A stretch of 64,000 nt of DNA from Lepeophtheirus salmonis (GCF_016086655.4 NC_052132.2:16308805-16372804), one strand, 5' to 3'; positions 21,885-32,389 are shown, counted from the stretch's first letter. Notes: generated by a model from the sequence alone, not told the origin. Numbers and translations: made by a program.

Positions 21885-22170
21885 AAGCACTATATATAGT
21901 AAACCCTGTTCGATGCTACACACAGTTCACACGCCTGAAATATATATCATTTACTCGACTACATTATTATTTACTTAATCAAAATATACTTATGAAAAAC
22001 ATCAGGAAGCACTATATAGAGTATTTCCTGTATGCACGTTCAGGGTTACATGCACAGACCTGAAACATTTCATTAAGTCGACTACATTGTCGAAAAGATC
22101 AAAAACGTATTTATTATATACATCAGGGAGCACTATACACGGTGCACCCTGTGACTGTTTACATAAACTT
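21885..22170. repeat. ~122-bp tandem units with hairpin heads
   Basis: AGCACTATATATAGTAAACC (about 21888), AGCACTATATAGAGTATTTC (about 22008) and AGCACTATACACGGTGCACC (about 22130) start three successive units. Shared filler words include CCTGAAA, TCGACTACATT and TATTTA/TATATACATCAGG. Each head folds: CAGGGAGCAC pairs with GTGCACCCTG, and AGGAAGCAC..TTTCCT similarly. The last unit runs into AAACTTTGCTTTATTAATAA. A single relative lies at 55198-55265. Confidence 0.8.
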
Positions 22171-22319
22171 TGCTTTATTAATAAGATTATACGCATAAAA
22201 GAAAAATTAACTTATATGGGAAAAGGAAAAATGTTGCCGTTATTCAAACTTGAATGTGGAAGGAATCACTCATTATTTAAAGAGTGTGAAAGCACTTGAT
22301 CATGCTACTAAATAAGAAA

Positions 22320-23220
22320 AGAATAATATAGGCAATTCACGATACCAGGTTGCACTTTTAGACACATAAATTTTAATGAGCATTGTTACATGATTATTGA
22401 TTACAAACATATGTATTCGAACAAACCAGAATATTTAACATGTGTTTCTTTTACACAAAATAAAGTATTCTGTAAATTGAAAAAAAAAAATAATAAAAAA
22501 TAGACTGGTAATACCTAATAGAACGCTTTTTCTTTATTTAGGTTAGAAGAAAAAAAAGGAAATACAAATGAAAAAGGAAGAAAAATGTTAAACAATATTT
22601 ATAAAATAAACATAGTACAAACAGTTTTTTCTCAAACAATGACATCAATTTATCAATGGGCAAATTATGAAAAGTTAAAACCATTGGTAGTGAAATTTGA
22701 GATCACTTTTCCAGCTAGTTAGTTAATTCCATAGCAGTGCAGTAGTATATACATACTACAGACCAGGGACGTAAACAGACCGAGCTCTACAAAGCTCAAA
22801 CCTTTATTTTAATGCCCTAACAAGTCCAAGCTTTCAGCTTGCTAAGAATGCTCACTCCCTTGCTTAAAAGACCTAAGCCAATAATAATACCACATGAACC
22901 ATTATTATTTGAATACAGAAAGGAAAATTGTTCCTGCTCCAAAATACACGAAAAGGTTACGTTATTTTGAAGCCCTGAATGCTTCTCGAACCCCCTGAAT
23001 GCTTCTCGAAACCCCTTGTTTCATCTTCTAATGAGAATGAGTAGGAAGAATTAAAAACGATGATTGGATGCACCACGAATGAATTCAAATCTTCCTCGTT
23101 ATGGGAACTCTCATTTGAATCCCCCAAAGATACTACTATTTTTTCTCAAGATACTTAGAAGGATCAATAAACACAATTATGAAGAATAGAACATGAACAA
23201 AATCAAATAAAAAATATTCA
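22320..23220. other. Non-coding stretch with one short tandem duplication
   Basis: CCCTGAATGCTTCTCGAA occurs at 22973 and again about 20 bp later, an 18-base direct duplication. Otherwise I see no gene, transposon end or long repeat. Confidence 0.5.
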
Positions 23221-23224
23221 CAAG

Positions 23225-23282
23225 GCTGTGCAAGGACGTAACATACATTTTTCACCGCACTCTCTACGTGAGTAACATACAC
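23225..23282 (+). repeat. ~57-bp repeat with inverted partner at 41459-41515
   Basis: GACGTAACATACATTTTTCAC through ACGTGAGTAACATACACCTA matches the reverse complement of 41459-41515 with few changes. It is a short dispersed repeat of unknown type. Confidence 0.75.
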
Positions 23283-23559
23283 CTATATGTTATGTTAAAC
23301 TTTATTATCATTCATGGATTTGTAATATTTTTCCTCTATTTCGCTTTGTTAAAAATTATTATAAGTGGGGACATATTCAAGGGGAACATACAGCCGGGGA
23401 TACACCTTAATAAAATAGGGGCGTCTGGTCACCATACTTTTAAATACTGTAATGAAAAATAAATTACAAAAAGCAAGCCTCTGTTTTGATATCTCAAACC
23501 AAAGTTATTCAATTTTACAAAACCCTTCATAAACCAGGCAAAACATGTTTACCACACTC

Positions 23560-23745
23560 TCTTGAACTAATTTTGACTTTGCTGTTAATTGGTAGCCTTT
23601 TTAACTTGCTCGTTTGTTTTTGGAGTTGGCAACCTGAAGAGTGAATTTTATTTTCTTAAGCTGCAATCATTATTATTCCATTCCTGAGGAGCAAACTATA
23701 TTTTCTACTACATCCAAGATACAAGCTATCATTGATCATTGCTGA
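23560..23745 (+). repeat. 'GTCCTTGTTGGACT' dispersed family, copy 2 (5' part only)
   Basis: GTTGGCAACCTGAAGAGTGA, TTTTCTTAAGCTG..ATCATTATTATT, CCTGAGGAGCAAACTATATT and TTCTACTACAT match the 5' half of copies at 26803, 29442 and 34290. The 3' half is missing. Confidence 0.75.
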
Positions 23746-23759
23746 ACTATCTAGATTCT

Positions 23760-24820
23760 AGTCACCCTACTATTAAATACTAGAATCTAAAAGAATTTTA
23801 AAAAAAAAAAAAAAAAGATTATGTTATAAAGTATTGCAATTCATTTCACAACCTTAGCCCACGTTTTTTAAAGATTTTTAACAAGACCATTATAAACTAA
23901 GTTAAGCCCAAGCATAGGCTTGTTTCTATTCTACTTAATACCACAACCATATTTTTAATAATTTCAATAAAAAGTAATTTGAACTATAATTGCCATTTTG
24001 ATTACATAAAATTAACTACCTTTTTGTGTTGCAATGGAGGTTTTTATTTGATTCCATCTTTATGTTTTTTATATACGGTTACAATAGATGTTTTGTTTTA
24101 TTGCTTTTGCTATATAGATATCCATATGATATCTGCTTGATGTAGTTATATGCGAATTAATTATGGCTAAATTGGCCTATATCATCCATTTAATGTTTTA
24201 GATTGGACTATTTGTAAAGATGCGTAGGTTTGATTTATATATAAAGAGATAGGAGATTAAATAATAAGTGTATCGTTTATTAGTAGCATGGGGTGATAAA
24301 ATTCAACTTTTAAAAAGCAAGCTGTACTAATGTAAAAAAAAAAAATACAAAATTTATAAAAGGTCCATGAATGCCATGGCGAGTGGCTACTTCACAGACA
24401 AATAACTAAAAACTTCAATGTAAGCAACTGCGAAAAGATTCCTTCAGTAAGAAGTACTTACGTTTTAACTAGTTATTAAGTTGTTTTTGAAGAATCTATA
24501 ATGAGAGAAATCTCCCATCTAACCAAAGTTTTTGAGTGCGCATGGGATTGTGAATTAGAGAATCATTTTGTTATTTGTTGAAAAATATACTGCTTTCTCT
24601 ATAGCTTGTCTTCACTTTGTATAAATGACTATACCTATTTAGATTTGCAGGCATCAAGAAAATTGATTATTATATACTTGGATATTTGGGTACATTAATG
24701 ACAGAACTTCAAAATTGAGAAACTGAAGATTATAACAGGATTAAAACGTCCAACAAAACAATTTGGAAAGACCTTTAACATATAATAACAAGAGATTCAC
24801 ACCCATTGATGATAATCCAA
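23760..24820. other. AT-rich stretch, no gene seen
   Basis: It contains A runs near 23800 and 24335 and no frame above ~60 codons with plausible composition. Nothing recognised. Confidence 0.5.
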
Positions 24821-24844
24821 TCTTCAATCAACCTAAGATATTAT

Positions 24845-25860
24845 TCAACTTCCAATGCGGCATGCGCGAGTGTCAAAAAGAAAGGTAAGAGAGAAGGTCA
24901 ATGATACTTTGGCTAATATGAATGGACTTGGTAGCTCTACATTTGAAGCTTTTGAGCCATTTGTGAAAGTGACAAACAAAAGAACATATAAATTATTTGA
25001 AAAAAATGAGCAAAATTTTGATCTGGCCCTCTCCAAGGAATCTGTGACATATCGAGGAGTTCATAAAAGCTAAGAATCTTGATGTGATAGCATATAATAG
25101 AATCTGCGTCTGAATCTGGTTCAATGATAACTCTTGGTGGAGACAATACAACAAAGAATGGTACTGGGAGTTTTTGTGTTGCAGGCTTACACATGAGTCA
25201 AAATGTACATTTTGCCTTGCATTTCATAAGAATAAAAAGACAATCAAAGGAAGATATAGCTTACCATTGCAATTGATGTTTAAATTTTATGCACTGTTAC
25301 ACAACAGGACACAAAGGACATATTTTAAATTATAGATCCCTACATGACCTATTCAATACAGCACAATAAAGGTATTATTACCACTATAGACATGTTTAAT
25401 ATTGAAAGTCAAGGTTGTCAGTTATGCTCTGGTATTCACACCACTCTTGGGTTTTGTTCAGCTATGAATAAAAGACTCTTCATGATTGAGAGAAACATGA
25501 ATATGGAAGTGATCAAAAATATTGATGACACTTTTTTCAATAATATTTCCTCGAATAAAATGTGAAGACTGGTGGATTATCGCCTTTTCAAGATTAAAAA
25601 ATTGAAGCTGTAAGTCGAAGCTAGGCTTGATACTTCAAAATTAATAATGGGATCTGATGTATCATATAGAAATTTTTGTGAGGAGACAACAAAGATACAA
25701 GAGCTAAAAATGGCATTGAATGAAACAATGATGGAAAAGTTAAAAAGAACCATCAGCAGTTCAAAAAAGTGTTAAAAAAACTAATGGTTTTGGAAAACTT
25801 GAAATTAGAAGGCAGTCTTTTCACAAATGTTGGTCAAATAGATGTTTAAATCAAATTTAC
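24845..25860 (+). pseudogene. Decayed coding-like region of unknown family
   Basis: The first frame (24855-25073) reads MRHARVSKRKVREKVNDTLA, NMNGLGSSTFEAFEPFVKVT and NKRTYKLFEKNEQNFDLALS. Frameshifts then give NTTKNGTGSFCVAGLHMSQN with VHFALHFIRIKRQSKEDIAY, and later FNIESQGCQLCSGIHTTLGF (frame 25344-25565). A lysine-rich tail follows to about 25860. Composition and partial continuity across 1 kb argue for former coding sequence with several stops. I do not recognise any domain. The Cys pairs in QGCQLCSG could be part of a zinc-binding site, but that is speculative. It may be a transposon protein or a processed pseudogene. Confidence 0.4.
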
Positions 25861-26309
25861 TAAAAAAGATTAAAAAAACAAGCAAAATAAATTTAAAATA
25901 TAAGGTTCGTTTGCAAGAGAATCCTTAAAATTCCTGTCCAAAACTGCCCCCCCTCTTCATAATACAAGTGACTCTCCAGTAAGGAAAGGAAAGGAAAAAC
26001 TACTAAAGAATACCATATTGTATTTGAAATATTATTGGGGGAGAAAACCGATCCAACAGAAACTGTCACCATTGAACAGTTTATAAATTCTACGAATAAA
26101 TATATCAGCTATACATAGTAATATTTCATATATTAAGCATTTTATCTAAGTAGCCATTTTATAAATAACATTTCTCTGAAGCTAAAAGTTACACACATAG
26201 GATATAAAATAAATATACGTTTAATTACATATTTATAAAGACTTAAAGTTTATTAGATAGGCAAAATATAGATGAAGAAATGAAGAAAAAAAATTTTGCT
26301 TTTTTTTTT

Positions 26310-26385
26310 GTCTTTTCTGGATTCCATAAAAAAATCACGTTTTCCGTAATTTAGCCCAAAGTTTTGTGCCCCCCACCCTTGACAT
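26310..26385 (+). repeat. ~70-bp dispersed motif, copy D
   Basis: GATTCCATAAAAAAATCACG, TTTTCCGTAATTTAGCCCAA and GTTTTGTGCCCCCCACCCTT parallel the copies at 9680, 9999 and 15910. Confidence 0.6.
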
Positions 26386-26802
26386 CTTTAAGAAACAATG
26401 TTTGTCAGATGAAAAAACGATTTAAATAGTTTTTTGATAAATTTAAATATAAACTAATTAATAGGCTTTTTTTTAAAATATAATTCTACGAAAAACTTAA
26501 ATTAAATTTATGTCTTAAAACAATTATGCAAGTAAATTTAACTTTTCATTGTACTTATTAAAATTAATTTATGAGCCAGTAATGGTCATACACATGCAAA
26601 ACCCTTTAGATAACTTTTTACTAACAACAAATAAAATGTTAATATTAAAAACCATTTATATATTAATGTTTTAAATTAATGGACTGGAAAATTTTGATTA
26701 TAATGGTTATTGAACGTGTGTTGCTATATGAAATACACCAAAGAGTATGGACAGTAGACTAAAAAAACGCACGCTCCAATGTAAAGCTGATTTCTATTAT
26801 AA

Positions 26803-27190
26803 CCAGTGATGCCAATCAATTATATTTTTTAGGTTACCCCTTGTTTTATAGTTGGCAACTTGAGAAGTGAACTTTCTTTTCTTAAGCTGTTATCATTATT
26901 ATTTAATTCCTGAGGAGTAAACTATATTTTCTTCTACATTCAACAGATACAAAACTGGATAGAAGATTTGTTGCGTAGTTTTAATTGTAAGTCTTATGTT
27001 GGACTCAGAGTATAATTGAAGATCGGCATCAGAGTAATTAATGCATGTGTCCTTATTTTTTTGTTTTTTTCTTCTCCTCATCGCCCCAGCTGATTCATGC
27101 TGATTTTGAGAAAGTCATGACAGCTGTTCTCCTTTTTAACACACCCAAAACACTACCGATTAGCTTTATCTTATTTTCATATTGCATATG
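26803..27190 (+). repeat. 'GTCCTTGTTGGACT' dispersed family, copy 3
   Basis: It starts CCAGTGATGCCAATC and runs through GGCAACTTGAGAAGTGAAC, TTAAGCTGTTATCATTATTA, GTTGGACTCAGAGTATAATT, GATCGGCATCAGAGTAAT and CCCAGCTGATTCATGCTGAT to CAAAACACTACCGATTAG. It is one of the fullest copies, about 390 bp, ending ~30 bp before the transposon at 27223. Confidence 0.8.
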
Positions 27191-27222
27191 GCGAGCAAGA
27201 AAAAATTAAGTTTATCCATGTA

Positions 27223-28113
27223 CAGGGAGCGGAGATCACATTGTCGCCTACTTTAAACCTTGATAACTTGAAGACAACATTATCAAATAAAAAACTGGTT
27301 ACCAAATAGGAAAGCTATTCTCGTCAGCTGACGATACGTAGTTCAGTTAGCATCATGCCGTCATCATATGAGGAGATAAAGAGCTATAAGTGGAACGAGG
27401 AGCTTTCGAGGTCCGCCGTAGTCATGGCATTGGTTAATAATGGAGGTGAAATCTCCAATTCAACGATTGATTCAACCTTAGGAGTGAATTTACGGACTGT
27501 TCAGCGTATCCGTAAGAAGCTAGAGGACACCTGGGATGTTGATGCCAACATAAAGAGGGCACCCAAGGAGGAGGGCGACGACAGGAAGGTCAGGGACACC
27601 GACTTTGTCGACAAGGTGAAGAAGATGGTCGAGGATGTCCCTACCAGGTCCATGAAGGCTGGAGACAGGTCCTGGGTGTGGCAACAAGACTCAGCACCCT
27701 GCCATGTGTCCAAAATCTCCATGCAGTGGTTAACCAAGAACTGTTATGACGTCGTAACCAAGGATTTGTGGCCTCCTAACTCTCTCGATCTTAATCCTTT
27801 GGACTATTTTGTCTGGGGCTATGTCGAGAGACATACCAACAGACATCCCCATAGCACCAAGGCCAGCCTGATGGACTCCATCAAGGAGGTATTCGGCAAC
27901 ATGGACAATGAGATGGTCAGAAAAGCCTGCGGCTGGTTCAGAAGCCGTATTGAGGCCGTTATTGATACCAACGGTGATTATATCAAATGAATGGCTACTC
28001 TATACCTATATGCTCGTCATAGTTTTGATTTTGAATAAAAAAGTTAAAAAATGTATATTTTGTGTTGTTTTTTGTAGAAAAATATTTTGGCGACAATTTG
28101 ATCCCCGCCCCTG
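27223..28113 (+). mobile_element. Tc1/mariner-like element, internally deleted, ends and TA duplication intact
   Basis: The left end CAGGGAGCGGAGATCACATT GTCGCC starts at 27223. The right end, read on the minus strand from 28113, is CAGGGGCGGGGATCAAATTG TCGCC. Both are flanked by TA (27221-27222, 28114-28115). The terminal repeats are about 25 bp with a few mismatches. At 891 bp it is a deletion derivative of the longer relative at 41548-42819, to which the shared parts are nearly identical by eye, so this family has moved recently compared with the rest of the window. Confidence 0.92.
27355..27990 (+). CDS. Transposase open frame lacking its central catalytic part (211 codons)
   Basis: Start ATG at 27355, stop TGA at 27988-27990. 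The N-terminus holds a helix-turn-helix (NSTIDSTLGVNLRTVQRIRK), the domain that binds terminal repeats. After MVEDVPTRSMKA the sequence jumps to GDRSWVWQQDSAPCHVSKIS, where the second catalytic Asp lies. It then runs through the LWPPNSLDLNPLDYFVWGYV block with the third catalytic residue to the C-terminal RIEAVIDTNGDYIK. In the relative at 41.5-42.7 kb the gap contains the first catalytic Asp (FSDQKNF). About 120 codons are gone, yet the frame stays open. The product should bind DNA but not catalyse. A dominant-negative role is possible but untested. Confidence 0.85.
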   Translation: MPSSYEEIKSYKWNEELSRSAVVMALVNNGGEISNSTIDSTLGVNLRTVQRIRKKLEDTWDVDANIKRAPKEEGDDRKVRDTDFVDKVKKMVEDVPTRSMKAGDRSWVWQQDSAPCHVSKISMQWLTKNCYDVVTKDLWPPNSLDLNPLDYFVWGYVERHTNRHPHSTKASLMDSIKEVFGNMDNEMVRKACGWFRSRIEAVIDTNGDYIK

Positions 28114-28184
28114 TACCTATATCTATATCAAATACAAATTGCCATTATTGACTACTCTATTAGTAGCAATGCATAATATATGTC

Positions 28185-28355
28185 CTCCCGGTATGTAAAA
28201 ATAAAAGAAATGGAAAATTAACGTGGTCACACTTAACATTAGAAGAATGTTTAGGAGGAGATCAGTTCGGCTCCACTATTGACGTTTCTTTCGATCGACT
28301 GCAAGCAGTCGTGGCAAGAAAGAAGTAAATACAATTCCCACGCAGTGACTCCGCT
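28185..28355 (-). repeat. 'GTCCTTGTTGGACT' dispersed family, copy 4 (3' part)
   Basis: The minus strand shows GAAACGTCAATAGTGG, CTCCTAAACATTCTTCTAAT and ACATACCGGGAGGACAT, the 3' portion of the family, close to copy 1 at its far end (ACATATCGTAAGGACATG). It sits 70 bp after the transposon and in opposite orientation to copy 3. Confidence 0.65.
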
Positions 28356-28384
28356 TTCGACAGCTTTCTTATAAGCAGAGTGCC

Positions 28385-28660
28385 TAGTGCCTCAATTTCC
28401 AGCAGGGGCCCTGAAAACTAAGGTTGCTTAAGACAATGGCTTTAAAGGTGGGAGTCGTGATGGGAGGCAAAGGGGGGTGCAGGAAGAGGGAGGATTATAT
28501 TCAGTCAACATTTTTTGTAATAAGGGGACCTCAGCTAAAAATGTATTAGTGTAGGGGGCCTTGGGGTGGTAAAGTTTGGGAAGCCCTGGCTTAAGAAATA
28601 TTACAGTTATGATATTATAGGGCTCCGACAAGCTTAGTAGCGGACCTGGATCCATAATTT
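28385..28660. repeat. G-rich block with a possible hAT-type end
   Basis: AAAGTTTGGGAAGCCCTGG at about 28574-28592 is the complement of CCAGGGCTTCCCAAACTTT, a common hAT terminus. Upstream lie GGGGACC and GGGGGCC words typical of such MITEs. I could not identify the other terminus or a target duplication, so this is a tentative single-end call. Confidence 0.35.
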
Positions 28661-29084
28661 ACCACGTCCTTTTCTTCTTTTATTTAAACCATTTGGAGCA
28701 AAAATCCCTTAAAAACTGTATCACTCTGGCAAAGTAAAAAATCATGGAAAAACACTGCAAATTGCAAAAAAAAAAAAAAAAACTCAGAAAATTGACTTAT
28801 TCACAAAAGCTAATTTATTTTGTTTGTTATATTTGTATTTCTTTATATAAAAGAACAAGAACCGAGAATTATAAGCAATATACTGGGGTCTCAGTTTGAC
28901 TTTGCCAGATCTGGTTCTAGTGGTTCAAGAAACGGAACTACCAGACTGATAAGGGAAAAACTTTGCTTATAACTCCAACACAAATCCTCATTGCTACTTT
29001 TTTTTCTACATTACATCTTTATATTTTGATGTATTTTCCGCCAAAAAAAAATAATAACTAGATTGGACACTCAATAGAGCACAC

Positions 29085-29335
29085 ACCTCCCCCTAAAATC
29101 TAATTGAGTTTTATATGTCAATTTGTTACAAAGTTATGGTTGATTATGTATTGATAACGTTTTTGTGCTAAATTGACATCCCAAAATTTAATGGCCTGTT
29201 ACTCTGAGCATATTGAATCCTCGTACAATGTTTAATCATAATAGATACGTAACTCTTTCTATAATCCGAGTGACTTACAAACAAACAAAGAGAGGTGAAA
29301 ACAACCTTCGTTCAACTTTGTTGCAGAGGTAATGT
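29085..29335. repeat. Dispersed repeat related (inverted) to 39950-40460
   Basis: CTCCCCCTAAAATCTAATTG, CAATTTGTTACAAAGTTATGG and TTTTTGTGCTAAATTGACAT match the reverse complement of about 40180-40050. GTTCAACTTTGTTGCAGAGG near 29312 matches the complement of 40310-40330. At 40 kb the unit is repeated, so it may be a tandem family. Confidence 0.6.
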
Positions 29336-29441
29336 TATTGATAACAGCTTTAGAAAATAAAAAAGTAATCTTCAGATTATAAACTACAAAAAGCCACTCC
29401 CCGACTTTATAGGACAAGTTTTGTACACCTCTATACATCAG

Positions 29442-29872
29442 CAGTGATGTAAATCCTGTGTATTTTTTAGCTGACCTTTTTTTTTTGGGAATTTGTAACC
29501 TGACAAATAAATTTTTCTTTTCCATAGCAGTTTTCATTATTATTTCATTTCTGTTGTAGTGAAGATCCCAAATAATTCATTTATATTCCAAACCTGATTG
29601 AACATTCGCGAGTGCTCATAAAAGACAGAGCTTAACCATGAAGATTTGTTGCAAAGTTGTAATTGTGTGTCATTATTGGACTCAAAGGAGAATTGGACGT
29701 CGGAGTCATTCTAGCAAATGTCCTAGTTTATATCCTTTTCTCCTTCCTCTCTTGTCACAGCTGATGTCATAAACATTATTCTTTCTCTCCTTCAAAACAT
29801 TCTTCAAATTGTGAGTGGTATCATATTGCTTTTCGGTTTGTTTTTTTATAGCATGTGGATTTTGTACACAGG
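29442..29872 (+). repeat. 'GTCCTTGTTGGACT' dispersed family, copy 5
   Basis: It starts CAGTGATGTAAATCCTGTG, passes TTTGTAACCTGACAAATAAA, TTCATTATTATTTCATTTCT, GATTTGTTGCAAAGTTGTAA, ATTATTGGACTCAAAGGAG and CTTGTCACAGCTGATGTCAT, and ends CATTCTTCAAATTGTGAGTG with TTTTTTTATAG. About 430 bp, apparently close to full length. Confidence 0.8.
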
Positions 29873-29899
29873 ATTTGCCATAATTAAGAGTGCGCAATT

Positions 29900-30480
29900 T
29901 TTAGTCAATTGTCCATGCAATGCATACATACGTCTTTGAATACAATTTCCCTCTATCCATTCAATGCTCAAGGAAAATGCATCATAAAGAAAGAAAGAAA
30001 TGTCATAATCTCAAAAAAAAAGGAAGGAAAAAACCTCATTATAAACAAAACACATTTAGGCTGATGATATTTTATGGAAAATGATGAGACAGAAAAAAAG
30101 GCAACCCTTTGTAGCAGATGTGAAGACCTTTCTTAAAGTACTTTTTTAATCATCTTTCACTCTTCTTTTTTTTTCTGTGTATGTATGTCTATGTGATTCG
30201 TAAATAATGCACATCTGGTCTATAAATTTCTAAACAAAAAAATAGGAACCTTCCTATAAATGAAAAAAATGATATAAGGGGCTTCAAAAAAAAAAGCACA
30301 ACTTTTTTTTGTGATCCACACCTGAGACATATATTCATTTGTCGTGGTATGGTATATTTATGTAGAGAATGATTTTATTTCTCTTTTGTTCTTGTTTATT
30401 GAAGTAAAGTCTTGTTTAACTAAATAGGAGCTTTTTTATTTTTCGAAGTATAGTAATTTCTTCTTTTGTGACAGACGTCG
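29900..30480. other. AT-rich stretch with A and T runs, no gene seen
   Basis: Short poly-A and poly-T runs lie near 30010, 30170 and 30285. No recognisable element. Confidence 0.5.
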
Positions 30481-30482
30481 TT

Positions 30483-30965
30483 GTCTTTATTGTATCACGC
30501 AACCTTTCCACCAAAAATAAACAGAAAAAAAGCCCAAAATTATCTGGTAGTTAGTCAAATAACTCAAATTGTTAGTAATAGTCTAGAACTATATAAGATA
30601 TAATTATTTCTTCACCTTTTTTCAAAAAATTACATATTAAAATCTACGATACTGTAATAAAATATTGCTCAGTAATATTTGATTAAAAGAGTAGGTACTA
30701 CATTATTTCTATGAAGAAATAGGCAAAATTTCTTCATTGAAATAATAGAATGGCGAATATATATGTTATATAAACGACGAGGGATCAACAAGAAATTGTA
30801 TTCCTGTTTTTTTGAAAACGGAGCATAAGTATAGAACAACTTATTACTTTGTTTATACATCAAAAATAATTAATTATGAAATAGCCATGACGTATCAAGG
30901 GAGACGAGAGAATCACCAGCTGACAAAATAATATATTGGGTATTTTTGAGTTAGCACAAGGTTAT
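30483..30965. repeat. ~480-bp dispersed duplication, copy 1 (partners 47948-48480 and 48525-48745)
   Basis: TTGTATCACGCAACCTTTCC, ATCTGGTAGTTAGTCAAATA, TTTCTATGAAGAAATAG, CGACGAGGGATCAACAAGAA, ACGGAGCATAAGTATAGAA and GAGAGAATCACCAGCTGA all recur in the same order at 48 kb. No coding frame is conserved between copies, so it is likely a non-coding repeat. Confidence 0.85.
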
Positions 30966-31012
30966 ACCAGAACGTGTGTACGACTGATGTTTGACTTACA
31001 CCACGCTTTTAA

Positions 31013-31208
31013 TACTGACGTCATAGTAGATGAGTGATTGGGTGTTTTGTCAGAATCTGTTGTTCTGGTCCAGCAGTCGGTACGTTACATTAAATTGAAA
31101 ATTATAGCAATAGTGATGTCATAGACTATGAGTGGTTGCGAGCTTTGTCAAAATATGCATGTCTTGCCCAACAGTCGGTACAATAAATCAGATTGAAAAT
31201 TCTAGAAA
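31013..31208. repeat. Tandem duplication of a ~98-bp unit
   Basis: GACGTCATAG..GATGAGTG..TTTTGTCA..CAGTCGGTAC..TTAAATTGAAAATTATAG recurs 98 bp later as GATGTCATAG..TATGAGTG..TTTGTCAA..CAGTCGGTAC..CAGATTGAAAATTCTAG. It lies directly before the AT-rich block at 31245. Confidence 0.85.
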
Positions 31209-31244
31209 GCCTAATAAAATTCTAATAGATTTTTTTTTCATTAA

Positions 31245-31770
31245 GGGGGGGGGAGAGATAGTTTTTAGAATTTTTTTTATTGTAAATTCCAACAATTTAC
31301 AATTTTTTTGGAAAAATCAATTTTTTGGAGAAAAAATTCGAAAATACATAGTTATTCACGAAAATATTAAATTTTTTGAAAAAAAATTTCTAAAAGTAAA
31401 TTTGGAATATGAAATTTTTTTGAAAAGAAGATTTATTTTTTCGGAGAAAAATTTCTAAAATCTATAGCCATTTACAAAAAAATAAAAATTTTAAATTAAA
31501 TTACAAACGTATAATTTTTGGATTTTTTTTTTCAAATATTAAGTTTTACGGAGAAAAATTTCAAAATCCATAGTTATTCACAAAAAATAGTATTTTTTGG
31601 AATATAAAATTTCAAAAATCCATAGCTGTTCACCAAAAATTAAATTTTTAAAAAAGAAACTCTAAAATAAATTTCAAATATAAGGTTTTTTGAAAAAAAA
31701 ATCATATTTTTAAAAAAAAGAAAAGATATTTCTTTAAAATTGCAGAACTTCTTTATTTTAAAAAGGGAGA
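31245..31770. repeat. AT-rich quasi-tandem block (GGGGCGTCC family, no clear ends)
   Basis: After a run of nine G at about 31246, ~520 bp consist of degenerate words such as AAAAATTTCAAAATCCATAG, TTATTCACAAAAA and AAATTTTTTGAAAAAAA. The same vocabulary fills the blocks at 37.1, 43.8, 47.1 and 55.6 kb. The characteristic outer ends are not visible here, so this copy is truncated. Confidence 0.75.
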
Positions 31771-31789
31771 ATAGTTGAGGATTAAAGAT

Positions 31790-32085
31790 TTTCATTCGCA
31801 AAGTCCTTGGAAATAAATTATCTGCCTTACCTTAAAATGTTGTGAAATTACAACCATGGGATGCAAATGGTTGAAATGGTTGTTATTTTTCAAAAAATGA
31901 AATCTAATTTTTATTGAAATATCCTGACTAAAAAAAACATCCTCGTCTTGAATACAAAAACCACTTTTATATTTCCAAACTGATACGTACGAACAGTAGT
32001 TTTGGATTGATTTGAGGATAGATTTCCTTATCTGTAGAGATGGATTTTTTTCTAAGAGTGTGAGGAAAAAGCGGAAGCGAGACAC
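31790..32085 (-). CDS. Unrecognised 97-codon open frame
   Basis: The minus-strand frame starts MSRFRFFLTLLEKNPSLQIR at 32085 and ends at 31792. It is rich in Phe, Ile and Lys. No domain, signal peptide or homologue is recognised, and AT-rich chance is a fair explanation. Confidence 0.15.
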
Positions 32086-32129
32086 CTGAATTAAGACACT
32101 TGTTAATAAGTCTCTGTTTTATGATTTTA

Positions 32130-32350
32130 GATGGAGGAAATGAATTACTGCTATAAAGTGGAATACCTTCTACCTTTGAAATAGCATAAATGGATTGAAA
32201 ATGTTATGTAATTAAATTTGTATGTATATATTTATTTGAGTATACATTTTTAATTCAATTTACCCCGTGACTTATTAAATAATGGGCATAAAAGAAGAAA
32301 GATCACGCGCAACAACCGTTTTTCCTTTTCTAAAACGAAAAATTGTGTTT
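32130..32350. repeat. Dispersed repeat related to 12340-12620, copy 3
   Basis: GGAAATGAATTACTGCTATAAAG, TTTGAAATAGCATAAATGGA, ATTAAATAATGGGCATAAAAG and AAGAAAGATCACGCGCAACA parallel copy 1 in order. Confidence 0.6.
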
Positions 32351-32389
32351 TTCCTTTACACATATCCCCTCTTTACTGGTCAGTCTTCC

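Noticed and set aside
21885..22170. CRISPR-like array (regular units)
   Set aside because: Only three diverged units of ~122 bp without short constant repeats and unique spacers; eukaryotic context.
28428..28655. Proline/leucine-rich 75-codon minus-strand frame
   Set aside because: It translates a G-rich repeat block with a possible hAT end, so the composition reflects the repeat and not a gene.
31132..31458. 108-codon open frame
   Set aside because: Mostly translation of the AT-rich MITE interior (Phe/Lys runs).
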